DNA of 5,406 nt from Candidatus Omnitrophota bacterium (lineage in GTDB: Bacteria; Omnitrophota; Gorgyraeia; Pluralincolimonadales; Pluralincolimonadaceae), in NCBI GenBank assembly GCA_041653595.1, contig JBAZFB010000039.1, forward strand, positions 1-5,406. Direction: 5' to 3'. Both the position numbers and the translations under genes were made by a program. Position 1 is the stretch's first letter; each line of letters opens with the position of its first letter. The notes beneath the pieces were generated by a model that saw nothing but the letters and a program-made list of their open reading frames with translations, ran no database searches and was not told the DNA's origin. Positions 1 to 4,495 of this stretch are shown piece after piece.

Positions 1-176
1 AGGACCTTTGATCGCGCGCGCTGAGTCAACCGCCTGCCTTTCATGGCCTTAGTAACCATTTTATGCGTGAGCTGCTCGTCTGAATGAGCGACAAGATCAT
101 GCGGCTTGAGTTCATTCATAGCCATGATCTCTGAGATCGGCTGTTCGCCAAGATTTCTATCTATATCAGCATTCAT
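1..176 (-). CDS. Conserved hypothetical protein, N-terminal fragment (runs off left edge)
   Basis: An ATG at 176-174 opens a frame of 58 codons that stays open to the window edge, so the C-terminus is missing. The fragment begins MNADIDRNLGEQPISEIM and continues with a basic stretch (KAMKGRRLTQRARSKV, about residues 43-58). A Shine-Dalgarno AAAGGA (186-181) lies four bases before the ATG. An extended -10 promoter in the adjacent 54-bp repeat predicts a transcript start near 191, giving a short leader that just includes this site. The compact, probably helical, basic end could suit a small nucleic-acid-binding protein, but this is speculative. I have a vague memory of similar short proteins in uncultured PVC-group genomes. 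No function is assigned. The reading frame plus good ribosome site make it a likely real gene. Confidence 0.6.
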   Translation of the reverse strand, partial: MNADIDRNLGEQPISEIMAMNELKPHDLVAHSDEQLTHKMVTKAMKGRRLTQRARSKV

Positions 177-196
177 GGTTTCCTTTAACTATCTCT

Positions 197-250
197 AATT
201 ATACCATAAACCTTAAGGCGACAAAACTGTCATTGTAAGAAGCGCGACCT
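197..250. repeat. Dispersed 54-bp repeat, copy 1
   Basis: It aligns without gaps to 1452-1505 with 7 differences in 54 positions, all transitions. The longest identical run is 15 bases (ACAAAACTGTCATTG). It contains a small inverted repeat (GACA-AAAC-TGTC) and, on the minus strand, a TGGTATAATT promoter element. The segment CTGTCATTG followed by a purine-rich AAGAAG stretch recalls dispersed intergenic repeats of many uncultured bacteria. No transposase is present, so mobility is only inferred. Confidence 0.75.
198..224 (-). promoter_or_regulatory. Predicted extended -10 promoter for the left-edge gene, inside repeat copy 1
   Basis: Read on the minus strand: -35-like TTGTCG (224-219), a 15-bp spacer ending in TGG, then a perfect TATAAT (203-198). 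The TGn before the -10 makes it an extended -10, which can tolerate a poor -35 or short spacer. The start would be near 191, about 15 nt before the ATG, with AAAGGA in between. The same arrangement recurs in repeat copy 2. Confidence 0.5.
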
Positions 251-251
251 T

Positions 252-262
252 GGCTATTATTT
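252..262. repeat. Partial copy of the GGCTATTATT 3'-end motif
   Basis: GGCTATTATTT lies directly after the stop codon of the minus-strand gene that ends at 264. It matches the core of the longer motif GGACGGCTATTATT found at 1093-1106, 1551 and 1569. Only about 11 bases match in an AT-rich context, so this copy taken alone could be chance. Confidence 0.35.
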
Positions 263-263
263 A

Positions 264-848
264 TTATTTTTTAATAATTTCTACCAATTCTCTTGTTTCA
301 TTAGTAATAGTGCCGTGATGGCGGTATTCGTATTTAACAATGCCCACGCCCGGATAATACCATTCCGCGGTAGTATCAGGGCATGTATCATAGACTATTT
401 TGAAACAATCTTTAAAAGTACCGGCGGGAACAGCTACATTTTCTATTTTTTCAACATACCAGCAGTACATATTGTCATTCCGCGGTAGACCGGCTTCCTC
501 ACCCCACTTTAATCCTACCTTCAGGGGGAAACCATACCTGAGGCCATTCTCTTTTGATAAAACTTTTTCTTTATGGGTAGTATTTCTTTTGCCGACTTTT
601 ACTTTTGCCTTGGCATATTTATCGTAAATTTCATAAAATCCTATATAGCCCCTTATAGGCTTATGCTTTATCTCAAAGTCATATACCAGGCCCTGATCCA
701 CCAGCTCTTCATGATATACCAGCATATCACCTTTATCTAATGGGAATTGACTTGTTGAAAACGCGGAAATATTAATGCAGAAAATAAACGTTACGGCAAG
801 AACTACCAGGATTACAAGCGGGACTTTGACTAATTTCACGATCGCCAT
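264..848 (-). CDS. Secreted or membrane-anchored hypothetical protein, beta-rich
   Basis: A 194-residue protein with ATG at 848-846 and a strong AAAGGAGG site six bases upstream. Residues about 5-29 form a basic-then-hydrophobic stretch (VKLVKVPLVILVVLAVTF...) typical of a signal peptide or anchor, with possible cleavage after ISA near residue 29. There is no convincing lipobox, so export would place it in the envelope or periplasm. The mature part is rich in alternating aromatic/hydrophobic and charged residues. It has two distinctive segments, VPAGTFKDCFKI (140-151) and EWYYPGVGIVKYEY (162-175), preceded by FPLKVGLKW (107-115). Such FPLxVGxxW ... VPAGTFxxCxxI ... WYxPGVGxVK patterns occur in small uncharacterised secreted beta-sandwich proteins (DUF3108/TapB-like) by recollection. 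No catalytic residues are evident. It has its own predicted promoter and a 200-nt leader, so it need not be co-transcribed with the upstream glycosylase gene. Confidence 0.8.
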   Translation of the reverse strand: MAIVKLVKVPLVILVVLAVTFIFCINISAFSTSQFPLDKGDMLVYHEELVDQGLVYDFEIKHKPIRGYIGFYEIYDKYAKAKVKVGKRNTTHKEKVLSKENGLRYGFPLKVGLKWGEEAGLPRNDNMYCWYVEKIENVAVPAGTFKDCFKIVYDTCPDTTAEWYYPGVGIVKYEYRHHGTITNETRELVEIIKK

Positions 849-953
849 ACAGCCTCCTTTGTTTTACTGCGGGTTTAAACAAAGAAGGTTTTAATTATTT
901 TAGAGTCACAGTGAACCCCTTCTAACATACGACTTGAAGGCCTTTGAAATACA

Positions 954-988
954 AAAACCTTCACAAGAATAACTCTCATGAAGGTTTT
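954..988 (-). terminator. Terminator-like hairpin (possible attenuator), potentially bidirectional
   Basis: AAAACCTTCA (954-963) and TGAAGGTTTT (979-988) form a perfect 10-bp inverted repeat around a 15-nt loop. On the minus strand the stem runs into TTTTTG. On the plus strand it is followed by ACTTTTTTAA. It could end transcripts from the glycosylase gene (1443-1111). Because it also sits between a predicted promoter (1078-1051) and the gene starting at 848, it could act as an attenuator. The stem is AT-rich, so strength is moderate. Confidence 0.55.
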
Positions 989-1050
989 ACTTTTTTAATG
1001 TCCGGGATTTACCCCTTCTTAACTCGGGACCGCTATTTAATTGTAAATAG

Positions 1051-1078
1051 AGTATAACATACTTTTTAATTTAATCAA
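1051..1078 (-). promoter_or_regulatory. Predicted sigma70-type promoter for the secreted protein gene
   Basis: On the minus strand: TTGATT (1078-1073), 16-bp spacer, TATACT (1056-1051), with TGT directly before the -10 (extended -10). The start would be near 1044, about 195 nt before the ATG at 848. Confidence 0.45.
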
Positions 1079-1092
1079 GTGAGGGCTAGAAA

Positions 1093-1106
1093 GGACGGCT
1101 ATTATT
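1093..1106. repeat. GGACGGCTATTATT motif, copy downstream of the glycosylase gene
   Basis: A 14-bp exact copy of the unit duplicated at 1551-1586. It lies four bases past the stop codon of the minus-strand glycosylase gene and reads AATAATAGCCGTCC in the gene's own direction. Confidence 0.65.
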
Positions 1107-1110
1107 TTTT

Positions 1111-1443
1111 TCATTCCGTCTTGCAATCGCATTTTTTGCTTTTCAATATCCTGATCTGCTCCTCCGGAGAATTTATATACTTATCCTGCCTGTGTTTTCC
1201 TATAGCTAGATTTTTAGAAAGAGGTGACTTGTGCAAATACCCTCTTTTCCGCATCTCTTCCATAAGGTTTTTGTGGCGGATATAAAGCGCCCTGAGCTTA
1301 CCTTTCCATCTCAGTGTTTCAGGATGCCTGGAATAACCTTTTTTATTCTTCGTCAGGACAGTCCATATAGCATGCAGCTCTCTATGCTCGCCGAGCAAAT
1401 GGTTCCTGCATAATTTTTTAGGCGCAATGTCCCATATCCTCAT
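1111..1443 (-). CDS. Pyrimidine dimer DNA glycosylase / endonuclease V-like protein
   Basis: A 110-residue cytoplasmic DNA-repair protein resembling the T4 endonuclease V (DenV, Pyr_excise) family. That family cuts the glycosylic bond of UV-induced pyrimidine dimers and then nicks the abasic site. Residues 11-23 (LCRNHLLGEHREL) align with the T4 active-site helix (LADQHLMAEYREL), matching its H16, E20, R22 and catalytic E23 as H15, E19, R21 and E22. The middle part has KKGYSRHPETLRWKGKLRALYIRH (about 34-57) and a basic helix MRKRGY. The C-terminal YINSPEEQIRIL...CDC looks complete for the short bacterial/archaeal branch, which is shorter than the 138-residue T4 enzyme. In this alignment Met1 falls where T4 has its nucleophilic Thr2. 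No Shine-Dalgarno is visible before ATG 1443-1441, and the promoter in repeat copy 2 predicts a start about three bases upstream, so the mRNA may be leaderless. Family assignment is confident; substrate is inferred. Confidence 0.82.
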   Translation of the reverse strand: MRIWDIAPKKLCRNHLLGEHRELHAIWTVLTKNKKGYSRHPETLRWKGKLRALYIRHKNLMEEMRKRGYLHKSPLSKNLAIGKHRQDKYINSPEEQIRILKSKKCDCKTE

Positions 1444-1451
1444 GATTGATC

Positions 1452-1505
1452 AATTATACCATAGACCTCAAGGTGACAAAACTGTCATTGCAAGAAGTGT
1501 AACCT
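1452..1505. repeat. Dispersed 54-bp repeat, copy 2
   Basis: Second copy of the element at 197-250, in the same orientation and again immediately upstream of a minus-strand start codon. Here the inverted repeat is TGACA-AAAC-TGTCA, one pair longer than in copy 1. Confidence 0.75.
1453..1479 (-). promoter_or_regulatory. Predicted extended -10 promoter for the glycosylase gene, inside repeat copy 2
   Basis: On the minus strand: TTGTCA (1479-1474, five of six bases of TTGACA), a 15-bp spacer ending in TGG, then a perfect TATAAT (1458-1453). The transcript would start near 1446, almost at the ATG (1443). It has the same layout as in repeat copy 1. Confidence 0.55.
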
Positions 1506-1550
1506 AGCAAATATTTTATATTATTATATAGCGTAGGGTGTACCTAAATA

Positions 1551-1586
1551 GGACGGCTATTATTCTTCGGACGGCTATTATTCTTT
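1551..1586. repeat. 18-bp tandem duplication, GGACGGCTATTATTCTT(C/T)
   Basis: Two head-to-tail copies, 1551-1568 and 1569-1586, differ only at the last base. They sit 17 bases downstream of the methyltransferase stop codon. A 14-bp copy occurs at 1093-1106 and a shorter match at 252-262. The flank at 1531-1550 (GCGTAGGGTGTACCTAAATA) shows no coding potential. The group may be the edge of a decayed mobile element. Confidence 0.8.
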
Positions 1587-1602
1587 CTTAAAAAATCGCC
1601 TA

Positions 1603-2721
1603 TTATCGATAAACCAATCCTTCTTGAGGCGACATGAAAAGCCTTTTTCTTATAATGACTTTTGCTCTTTTCAGGGCTTTTTCTTTCCTTTGCTTTAACT
1701 GTTCATTATATTCTTTTAGATCAAATATTATTTTTGCTGCAAATGCCTTAGCAAATTCTACAGGCACGGCATTGCCTACCATTTTATAACCATCGGCGAT
1801 ATCAGTGTATTTAAAAAGAAACTTATCTGGAAAAGTTTGAATCCGAGCGCATTCCCTAACAGAAAGCCTCCTATATAAATCTTCTTTGCCACGGACAAAT
1901 ATCCTTTTATTTTGCCTGATAAATTTCATTTTGGGAGCCTTGGGATGGATCGGCGCATGCCTGCCGCCAGCCTGTATAGTGAAAGACTGCTCATCCCAAC
2001 TCCTTACCCTATTCCTAGACATGTATATCGTAGAAAAACTGCCAGTCATATATTCATGATTTGAAATTTTAAGCTTATCGCCGTTTGTCTTATTAAATAT
2101 TTTAGCAGGCTTAGGCTCAGGTAAACCCCCAATAGCATCCTTCAATGTTAATAATTTACCGGACCCTTCCGGGAACTCATAAGTTTTGCCCATATTTTTA
2201 TGGTACCCAACTATAATTACCCTTTCTCTATCCTGCGGAACACCATAAAATTTTGCATTAAGCAGTTTCCAGGATATGTTATAACCTGCGGATGAAAATT
2301 CGGATAGGATCTTTTTAAAGGCTTTCTTGTGGATATCTGCCAGTATACCGGAAACATTTTCGGCAAGGAAAAATAAGGGCTGTTTATCTTTTAATACCCT
2401 TATATATTCAAAAAATAACTGCCCCCTATGGTCTTTAATGCCACGGCATGCGCCTGCTTCGCTCCAGCTTTGACAAGGAGGGCCTCCAATAATACCATCT
2501 GTAAAAGGAATTTCAGTAGAAGGGATATCAACGATACTTCTTTTATCTAAACAGACCTCTGGAAAATTATGAGAAAAGGTATCCCAAATCGCCTCATCAA
2601 ATTCATTTGCCCATGCTATTTCAAACCCGGATTTTTCAAACCCCAGGTCCAAACCGCCGCAACCAGAAAAAAGCGATACAACTTTTATTTTTCCACTACC
2701 ATTTTGATTTTCTTTATACAC
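1603..2721 (-). CDS. DNA (cytosine-5) methyltransferase, M.HaeIII-like, predicted GGCC specificity
   Basis: A 372-residue modification enzyme that transfers a methyl group from S-adenosylmethionine to C5 of cytosine. All key C5-methyltransferase motifs are present. Motif I is SLFSGCGGLDLGF (16-28). Motif IV is GGPPCQSWSEAG (79-90) with catalytic Cys83. Motif VI is AENV (120-123) and motif VIII is QDRERV (163-168). Motif IX is RRLSVRECARIQTFPD (284-299) and motif X is GNAVPVEFAKAFA (316-328). The target-recognition region (about 180-280) contains KTNGDK, NHEY, STIYMSRNRVR and HPKAPKM. These nearly match M.HaeIII as I remember it (KTNGNK, NHEY, STIFMSRNRVR, HPQAPVM), so GGCC with methylation of the inner C is predicted. 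A basic tail of about 40 residues extends past the M.HaeIII end. The start is GTG at 2721-2719, with AAGGA nine bases upstream inside the vsr gene; the two genes overlap by 37 bp and are probably translationally coupled. Confidence 0.95.
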   Translation of the reverse strand: MYKENQNGSGKIKVVSLFSGCGGLDLGFEKSGFEIAWANEFDEAIWDTFSHNFPEVCLDKRSIVDIPSTEIPFTDGIIGGPPCQSWSEAGACRGIKDHRGQLFFEYIRVLKDKQPLFFLAENVSGILADIHKKAFKKILSEFSSAGYNISWKLLNAKFYGVPQDRERVIIVGYHKNMGKTYEFPEGSGKLLTLKDAIGGLPEPKPAKIFNKTNGDKLKISNHEYMTGSFSTIYMSRNRVRSWDEQSFTIQAGGRHAPIHPKAPKMKFIRQNKRIFVRGKEDLYRRLSVRECARIQTFPDKFLFKYTDIADGYKMVGNAVPVEFAKAFAAKIIFDLKEYNEQLKQRKEKALKRAKVIIRKRLFMSPQEGLVYR

Positions 2722-3101
2722 TTTGGCGTATCCTTAATTATTTGTTGCTGCCAAAACCTGACTACCTTCCAGCCATCTTTATATAATTCTTTGCTATTAT
2801 TTTTATCCCTTACGATATTCTTTTCAATCTTAGGTATCCAATATGCCCTATTGGCTTTTATCTTCTTCCTTTTCTCTTCCCAATTATAGCCGTGCCAAAA
2901 TTCTCCGTCTATAAATACGGCGACTTTTTTACTAGTTATCGCAATATCCGGGCTGCCAGGAAGTTTGCGATAATTAGTTTTAAATCTAATGCCTTCTTTG
3001 CGAAGCGCTTTTTGAAATAAAACCTCGGGGGTTGTTTTTACGCTTTTTATTTTCCGCATTAAATCCGATCTTTTCGCGGAAGTTTTAAATTTATACAACA
3101 T
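2685..3101 (-). CDS. vsr: Vsr-type very-short-patch-repair mismatch endonuclease
   Basis: A 138-residue nuclease of the Vsr family, which nicks beside the T of T:G mismatches created when 5-methylcytosine deaminates. The start region RSDLMRKIKSVKTTPEVLFQ matches the family, including Glu26. The catalytic Asp is Asp52 in LPGSPDIAI (E. coli Asp51). The following FIDGEFWHG (63-71) corresponds to the E. coli FTHGCFWHH segment, retaining FWH with His70. The downstream NIVRDKN and GWKVVRFW segments also match. Differences from the E. coli enzyme are Asp65 at the His64 position and loss of the zinc-binding cysteines (Glu67 for Cys66, Gln near FWQQQ for Cys117). ATG 3101-3099 has AGGA seven bases upstream. 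It follows the restriction gene by 37 bp and overlaps the methyltransferase gene, fitting a role in repairing GGTC/GGCC mismatches. A restriction-like activity cannot be excluded. Confidence 0.9.
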   Translation of the reverse strand: MLYKFKTSAKRSDLMRKIKSVKTTPEVLFQKALRKEGIRFKTNYRKLPGSPDIAITSKKVAVFIDGEFWHGYNWEEKRKKIKANRAYWIPKIEKNIVRDKNNSKELYKDGWKVVRFWQQQIIKDTPKCIKKIKMVVEK

Positions 3102-3160
3102 ATTATATCCTGCTATATTACTAAGTGCAATATTATACTTATGTCTTTATTTTTTTAATT
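3102..3160 (-). promoter_or_regulatory. Possible internal promoters ahead of vsr and the methyltransferase gene
   Basis: The 37-bp gap between the restriction and vsr genes contains two perfect minus-strand TATAAT boxes. One (3107-3102) has TTGCAC 17 bp upstream (3130-3125) and would start transcripts at the beginning of vsr. The other (3137-3132) has a weak TTAAAA 15 bp upstream. AT-rich sequence makes chance matches likely, but a separate promoter would let the methyltransferase be made without the nuclease. Confidence 0.35.
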
Positions 3161-4032
3161 ATTATCTCTTGAACATCGGGCAAATCAATAGCTTGAGTAT
3201 CAAATTTAAGGCTACGCCCTAAACGCGAAGATGCATTATGCAATCTCATCGCTATCTTACAGCCATTAGAAAAATCCAGATCAACATAGCTTTTATCTCT
3301 CAGCCGAACATCTACTTTTTTAGGAATCTTAATATGTGTAAAATCTAATATTGTTATCTCATGATTTCTATCTATTATCTTATAGAACCCTACCGACCCT
3401 ATAAGAAAATTAAATAATGCTTCAGTATTACGCGGCGATATACATGATTTTTTAATTGTTTCTGCAACCAAACTGCATACTGGAAAATAAATATTATCGT
3501 TTATATATTCTTCATTAATAGTTAATAGCTCGCTAAAAAGAGATGCTCCTGGTAGATCTCTTTTGCTTTTAATTAGAAAGTTATCTACTATTTTTTTATA
3601 TTCTTTACGGAATCCTATATCCTCTTGACAATCTTTAGCATAACCACACCGCATAACAGTAGTAGGTGGACGCTGGTGCTTAAGAGCCGAGTGGTTATGT
3701 TTTATAGAAAGATTAACTCCTTGATCCTTCCAACTAATACGAATATCAGTTACATCGCCTTTTTTAGCCGAATTATCACTTAATCTATCGATTAAGACTT
3801 CCTTTTCTTTAATTATGCTTAAAAGCCAATTATGTATAATAGAGGCAGCTTTTATATAGCTTTCCTTCAACTTGTCTGATAATTTTAAATATTTCTGTTT
3901 GTCTCTTCCTTGAGCTACTTTTGCTTGATCTGTTAAAGTAACTTTAAAATTGGAGTTTCCGCTGCATAAAAAATCTATAATTTTATATTCCAGAGCCCTG
4001 CCATTACGATCAGAAACATTTTCTTTAGGCAT
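3139..4032 (-). CDS. Type II restriction endonuclease, HaeIII family, predicted GGCC cutter
   Basis: A 297-residue protein resembling the HaeIII restriction endonuclease family (PF09556). It should cleave unmethylated GGCC in incoming DNA. Recognisable segments are NGRALEY (10-16), KKGDVTDIRISW (90-101) with acidic D93 and D96, NLSIKHNHSALKHQR (107-121), and a C-terminal AMRLHNASSRLGRSLKFDTQ (261-280). The GD..D plus SIKHNH arrangement could be a PD-(D/E)xK-like core, although a Ser occupies the usual acidic position before the x-Lys. The neighbouring M.HaeIII-like methyltransferase independently supports the GGCC assignment. ATG 4032-4030 is preceded by AAGGAG, which begins at the stop codon of the controller gene 12 bp away. 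The gene is notably AT-rich. No frameshift or internal stop is seen, so the enzyme is likely intact. Confidence 0.87.
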   Translation of the reverse strand: MPKENVSDRNGRALEYKIIDFLCSGNSNFKVTLTDQAKVAQGRDKQKYLKLSDKLKESYIKAASIIHNWLLSIIKEKEVLIDRLSDNSAKKGDVTDIRISWKDQGVNLSIKHNHSALKHQRPPTTVMRCGYAKDCQEDIGFRKEYKKIVDNFLIKSKRDLPGASLFSELLTINEEYINDNIYFPVCSLVAETIKKSCISPRNTEALFNFLIGSVGFYKIIDRNHEITILDFTHIKIPKKVDVRLRDKSYVDLDFSNGCKIAMRLHNASSRLGRSLKFDTQAIDLPDVQEIIIKKIKT

Positions 4033-4044
4033 GTTTTAATCTCC

Positions 4045-4248
4045 TTAAAATAATTTTTTCACATCTGTATTTAAAGCTTCAGCTATCTTTTTTAAGTTTT
4101 GCAAACCTATATTTTTCTCTCCTCTCTCAATCTGGCCTATATATGCCCTATGGAGATCTGCTTCAAAAGCAAGCTGTTCTTGAGACCAGCCTTTTCTTTT
4201 ACGGAACAGCTTTATATTATTGCCCACTTTCTTATTAATCTCTGCCAT
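4045..4248 (-). CDS. XRE-family controller (C) protein of the R-M operon
   Basis: A 67-residue all-helical DNA-binding protein, close to the usual 70-80 residues of restriction-modification C proteins. The helix-turn-helix spans about residues 21-44: SQEQLAFEADL, then the recognition helix HRAYIGQIERGEK. It is followed by NIGLQNLKKIAEALNTDVKKLF, the standard C-terminal half of this fold and probable dimer interface. ATG 4248-4246 has a strong AGGAGGAG five bases upstream. It is the first gene of the C-R-V-M operon. Immediately upstream lies a paired palindromic operator overlapping its own promoter, so it probably activates and then represses its own transcription, delaying the nuclease until the methyltransferase has accumulated. 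The controller role comes from context; as an isolated protein it would only be called an XRE regulator. Confidence 0.9.
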   Translation of the reverse strand: MAEINKKVGNNIKLFRKRKGWSQEQLAFEADLHRAYIGQIERGEKNIGLQNLKKIAEALNTDVKKLF

Positions 4249-4276
4249 TTTCTCCTCCTGTATGTGTATGTACTAT

Positions 4277-4305
4277 ATAATAATATGCTACCTATAAGTA
4301 GTCTA
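4277..4305 (-). promoter_or_regulatory. Predicted promoter of the C-R-V-M operon
   Basis: On the minus strand: TAGACT (4305-4300, four of six), 17-bp spacer, TATTAT (4282-4277, five of six). The start would be near 4270, giving a leader of about 21 nt with the AGGAGG site. The -35 lies between the two operator dyads and the spacer contains the proximal one. Confidence 0.55.
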
Positions 4306-4324
4306 CTACCTATAGGTAGCATAT
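4283..4324. promoter_or_regulatory. C-protein operator: 42-bp near-perfect palindrome of two dyads (C-boxes)
   Basis: The two 21-base halves are reverse complements except for one pair (4297/4310) and the central CT. Within it are two 14-bp dyads: CTACCTATAGGTAG (4306-4319, perfect) and CTACCTATAAGTAG (4288-4301, one mismatched pair). Their centres are 18 bp apart. Relative to the C gene, the perfect dyad is upstream of the -35 (activating position) and the imperfect one covers the -35/-10 spacer (repressing position). This matches the paired-operator design known for C proteins. Confidence 0.75.
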
Positions 4325-4341
4325 AATTTAGGAGGCACATC

Positions 4342-4452
4342 ATGAGCCCATATTGCAGATTTTGTTATAGGCAGTTGGTGGCTGAAGCAGTAATTACGGG
4401 CATTGCATTGATAGTTAAGGGAATTTGGAGGGTTGTGGGGAGGCTATTTTGA
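4342..4452 (+). CDS. Putative 36-residue peptide, divergent from the C gene
   Basis: A short frame on the plus strand starting at ATG 4342 with a perfect AGGAGG (4330-4335) six bases upstream, ending at TGA 4450-4452. The peptide starts MSPYCRFCYRQL, with a CxxC pair (Cys5, Cys8). It then has a hydrophobic stretch of about 16 residues (AEAVITGIALIVKGIW) and a basic end (RVVGRLF), for a net charge of roughly +4. It could be a small membrane-active or membrane-anchored peptide, but I recognise no family. It begins 18 bases past the palindromic C operator and is followed nine bases later by a strong terminator, so it has the outline of a complete gene. A plus-strand TATAAT (4322-4327) lies close upstream, but its expected start would fall within the ribosome site. 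A chance ORF remains quite possible. Confidence 0.4.
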   Translation: MSPYCRFCYRQLVAEAVITGIALIVKGIWRVVGRLF

Positions 4453-4460
4453 ACCACATC

Positions 4461-4495
4461 CACCCCAGAGGAGCCCACGGGGCACCTCTGGGGTG
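4461..4495 (+). terminator. Strong intrinsic terminator
   Basis: CACCCCAGAGG (4461-4471) and CCTCTGGGGTG (4485-4495) form a perfect 11-bp GC-rich stem. After an A/A mismatch it continues as GCCC/GGGC with a 3-nt loop. On the plus strand it is followed by TCTTGTTATTT, suiting termination of the short plus-strand gene. On the minus strand it lies five bases past the permease stop codon but lacks a U-tract, so termination there would be weaker. Confidence 0.75.

Larger units (their letters stand above)
849..1110 (-). other. 262-bp intergenic region, likely structured 5' leader of the secreted protein gene
   Basis: No convincing gene is present. On the minus strand, from a predicted start near 1044, the RNA would contain three parts. 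First comes a compact stem (GTCC 1030-1027 with GGAC 1003-1000) enclosing GGGG-UAAA-UCCC (1015-1004). Then comes the terminator-like hairpin 988-954. Last come further GAAGG/CCTTC arms before the ribosome site. On the + strand GAAGG (884, 936, 980) and CCTTC (918, 958, 1014) alternate three times, so several arms could pair with more than one partner. Two segments, 884-923 and 980-1019, share identical ends (GAAGGTTTTA ... ACCCCTTCT) with equal spacing, suggesting an old internal duplication. It matches no riboswitch class that I recognise. Confidence 0.4.

Noticed and set aside
261..277. TTATTA/TAATAA inverted repeat as terminator of the secreted protein gene
   Set aside because: It is pure AT, lies partly inside the coding end, and would be too weak; chance in an AT-rich stretch.
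400..627. Plus-strand open frame opposite the secreted protein gene
   Set aside because: No ribosome site, and the composition mirrors the complementary gene, which has a signal peptide and a strong Shine-Dalgarno.
880..1030. Integron attC site or CRISPR-like array
   Set aside because: The alternating GAAGG/CCTTC arms lack GTTRRRY/RYYYAAC cores and there is no regular repeat-spacer spacing.
1079..1413. Plus-strand open frames opposite the glycosylase gene
   Set aside because: The minus-strand protein has clear endonuclease V family residues; the plus frames resemble nothing and are shadows.
2569..2889. Plus-strand open frame across the vsr/methyltransferase overlap
   Set aside because: Both minus-strand proteins have conserved motifs through this stretch; the plus frame is explained by AT-rich complement.
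4322..4327. Plus-strand TATAAT as promoter for the 36-residue peptide
   Set aside because: The expected start (about 4333) would fall inside AGGAGG and remove the ribosome site, and the upstream -35 match (TAGTCT) is poor. Not called as a separate promoter.
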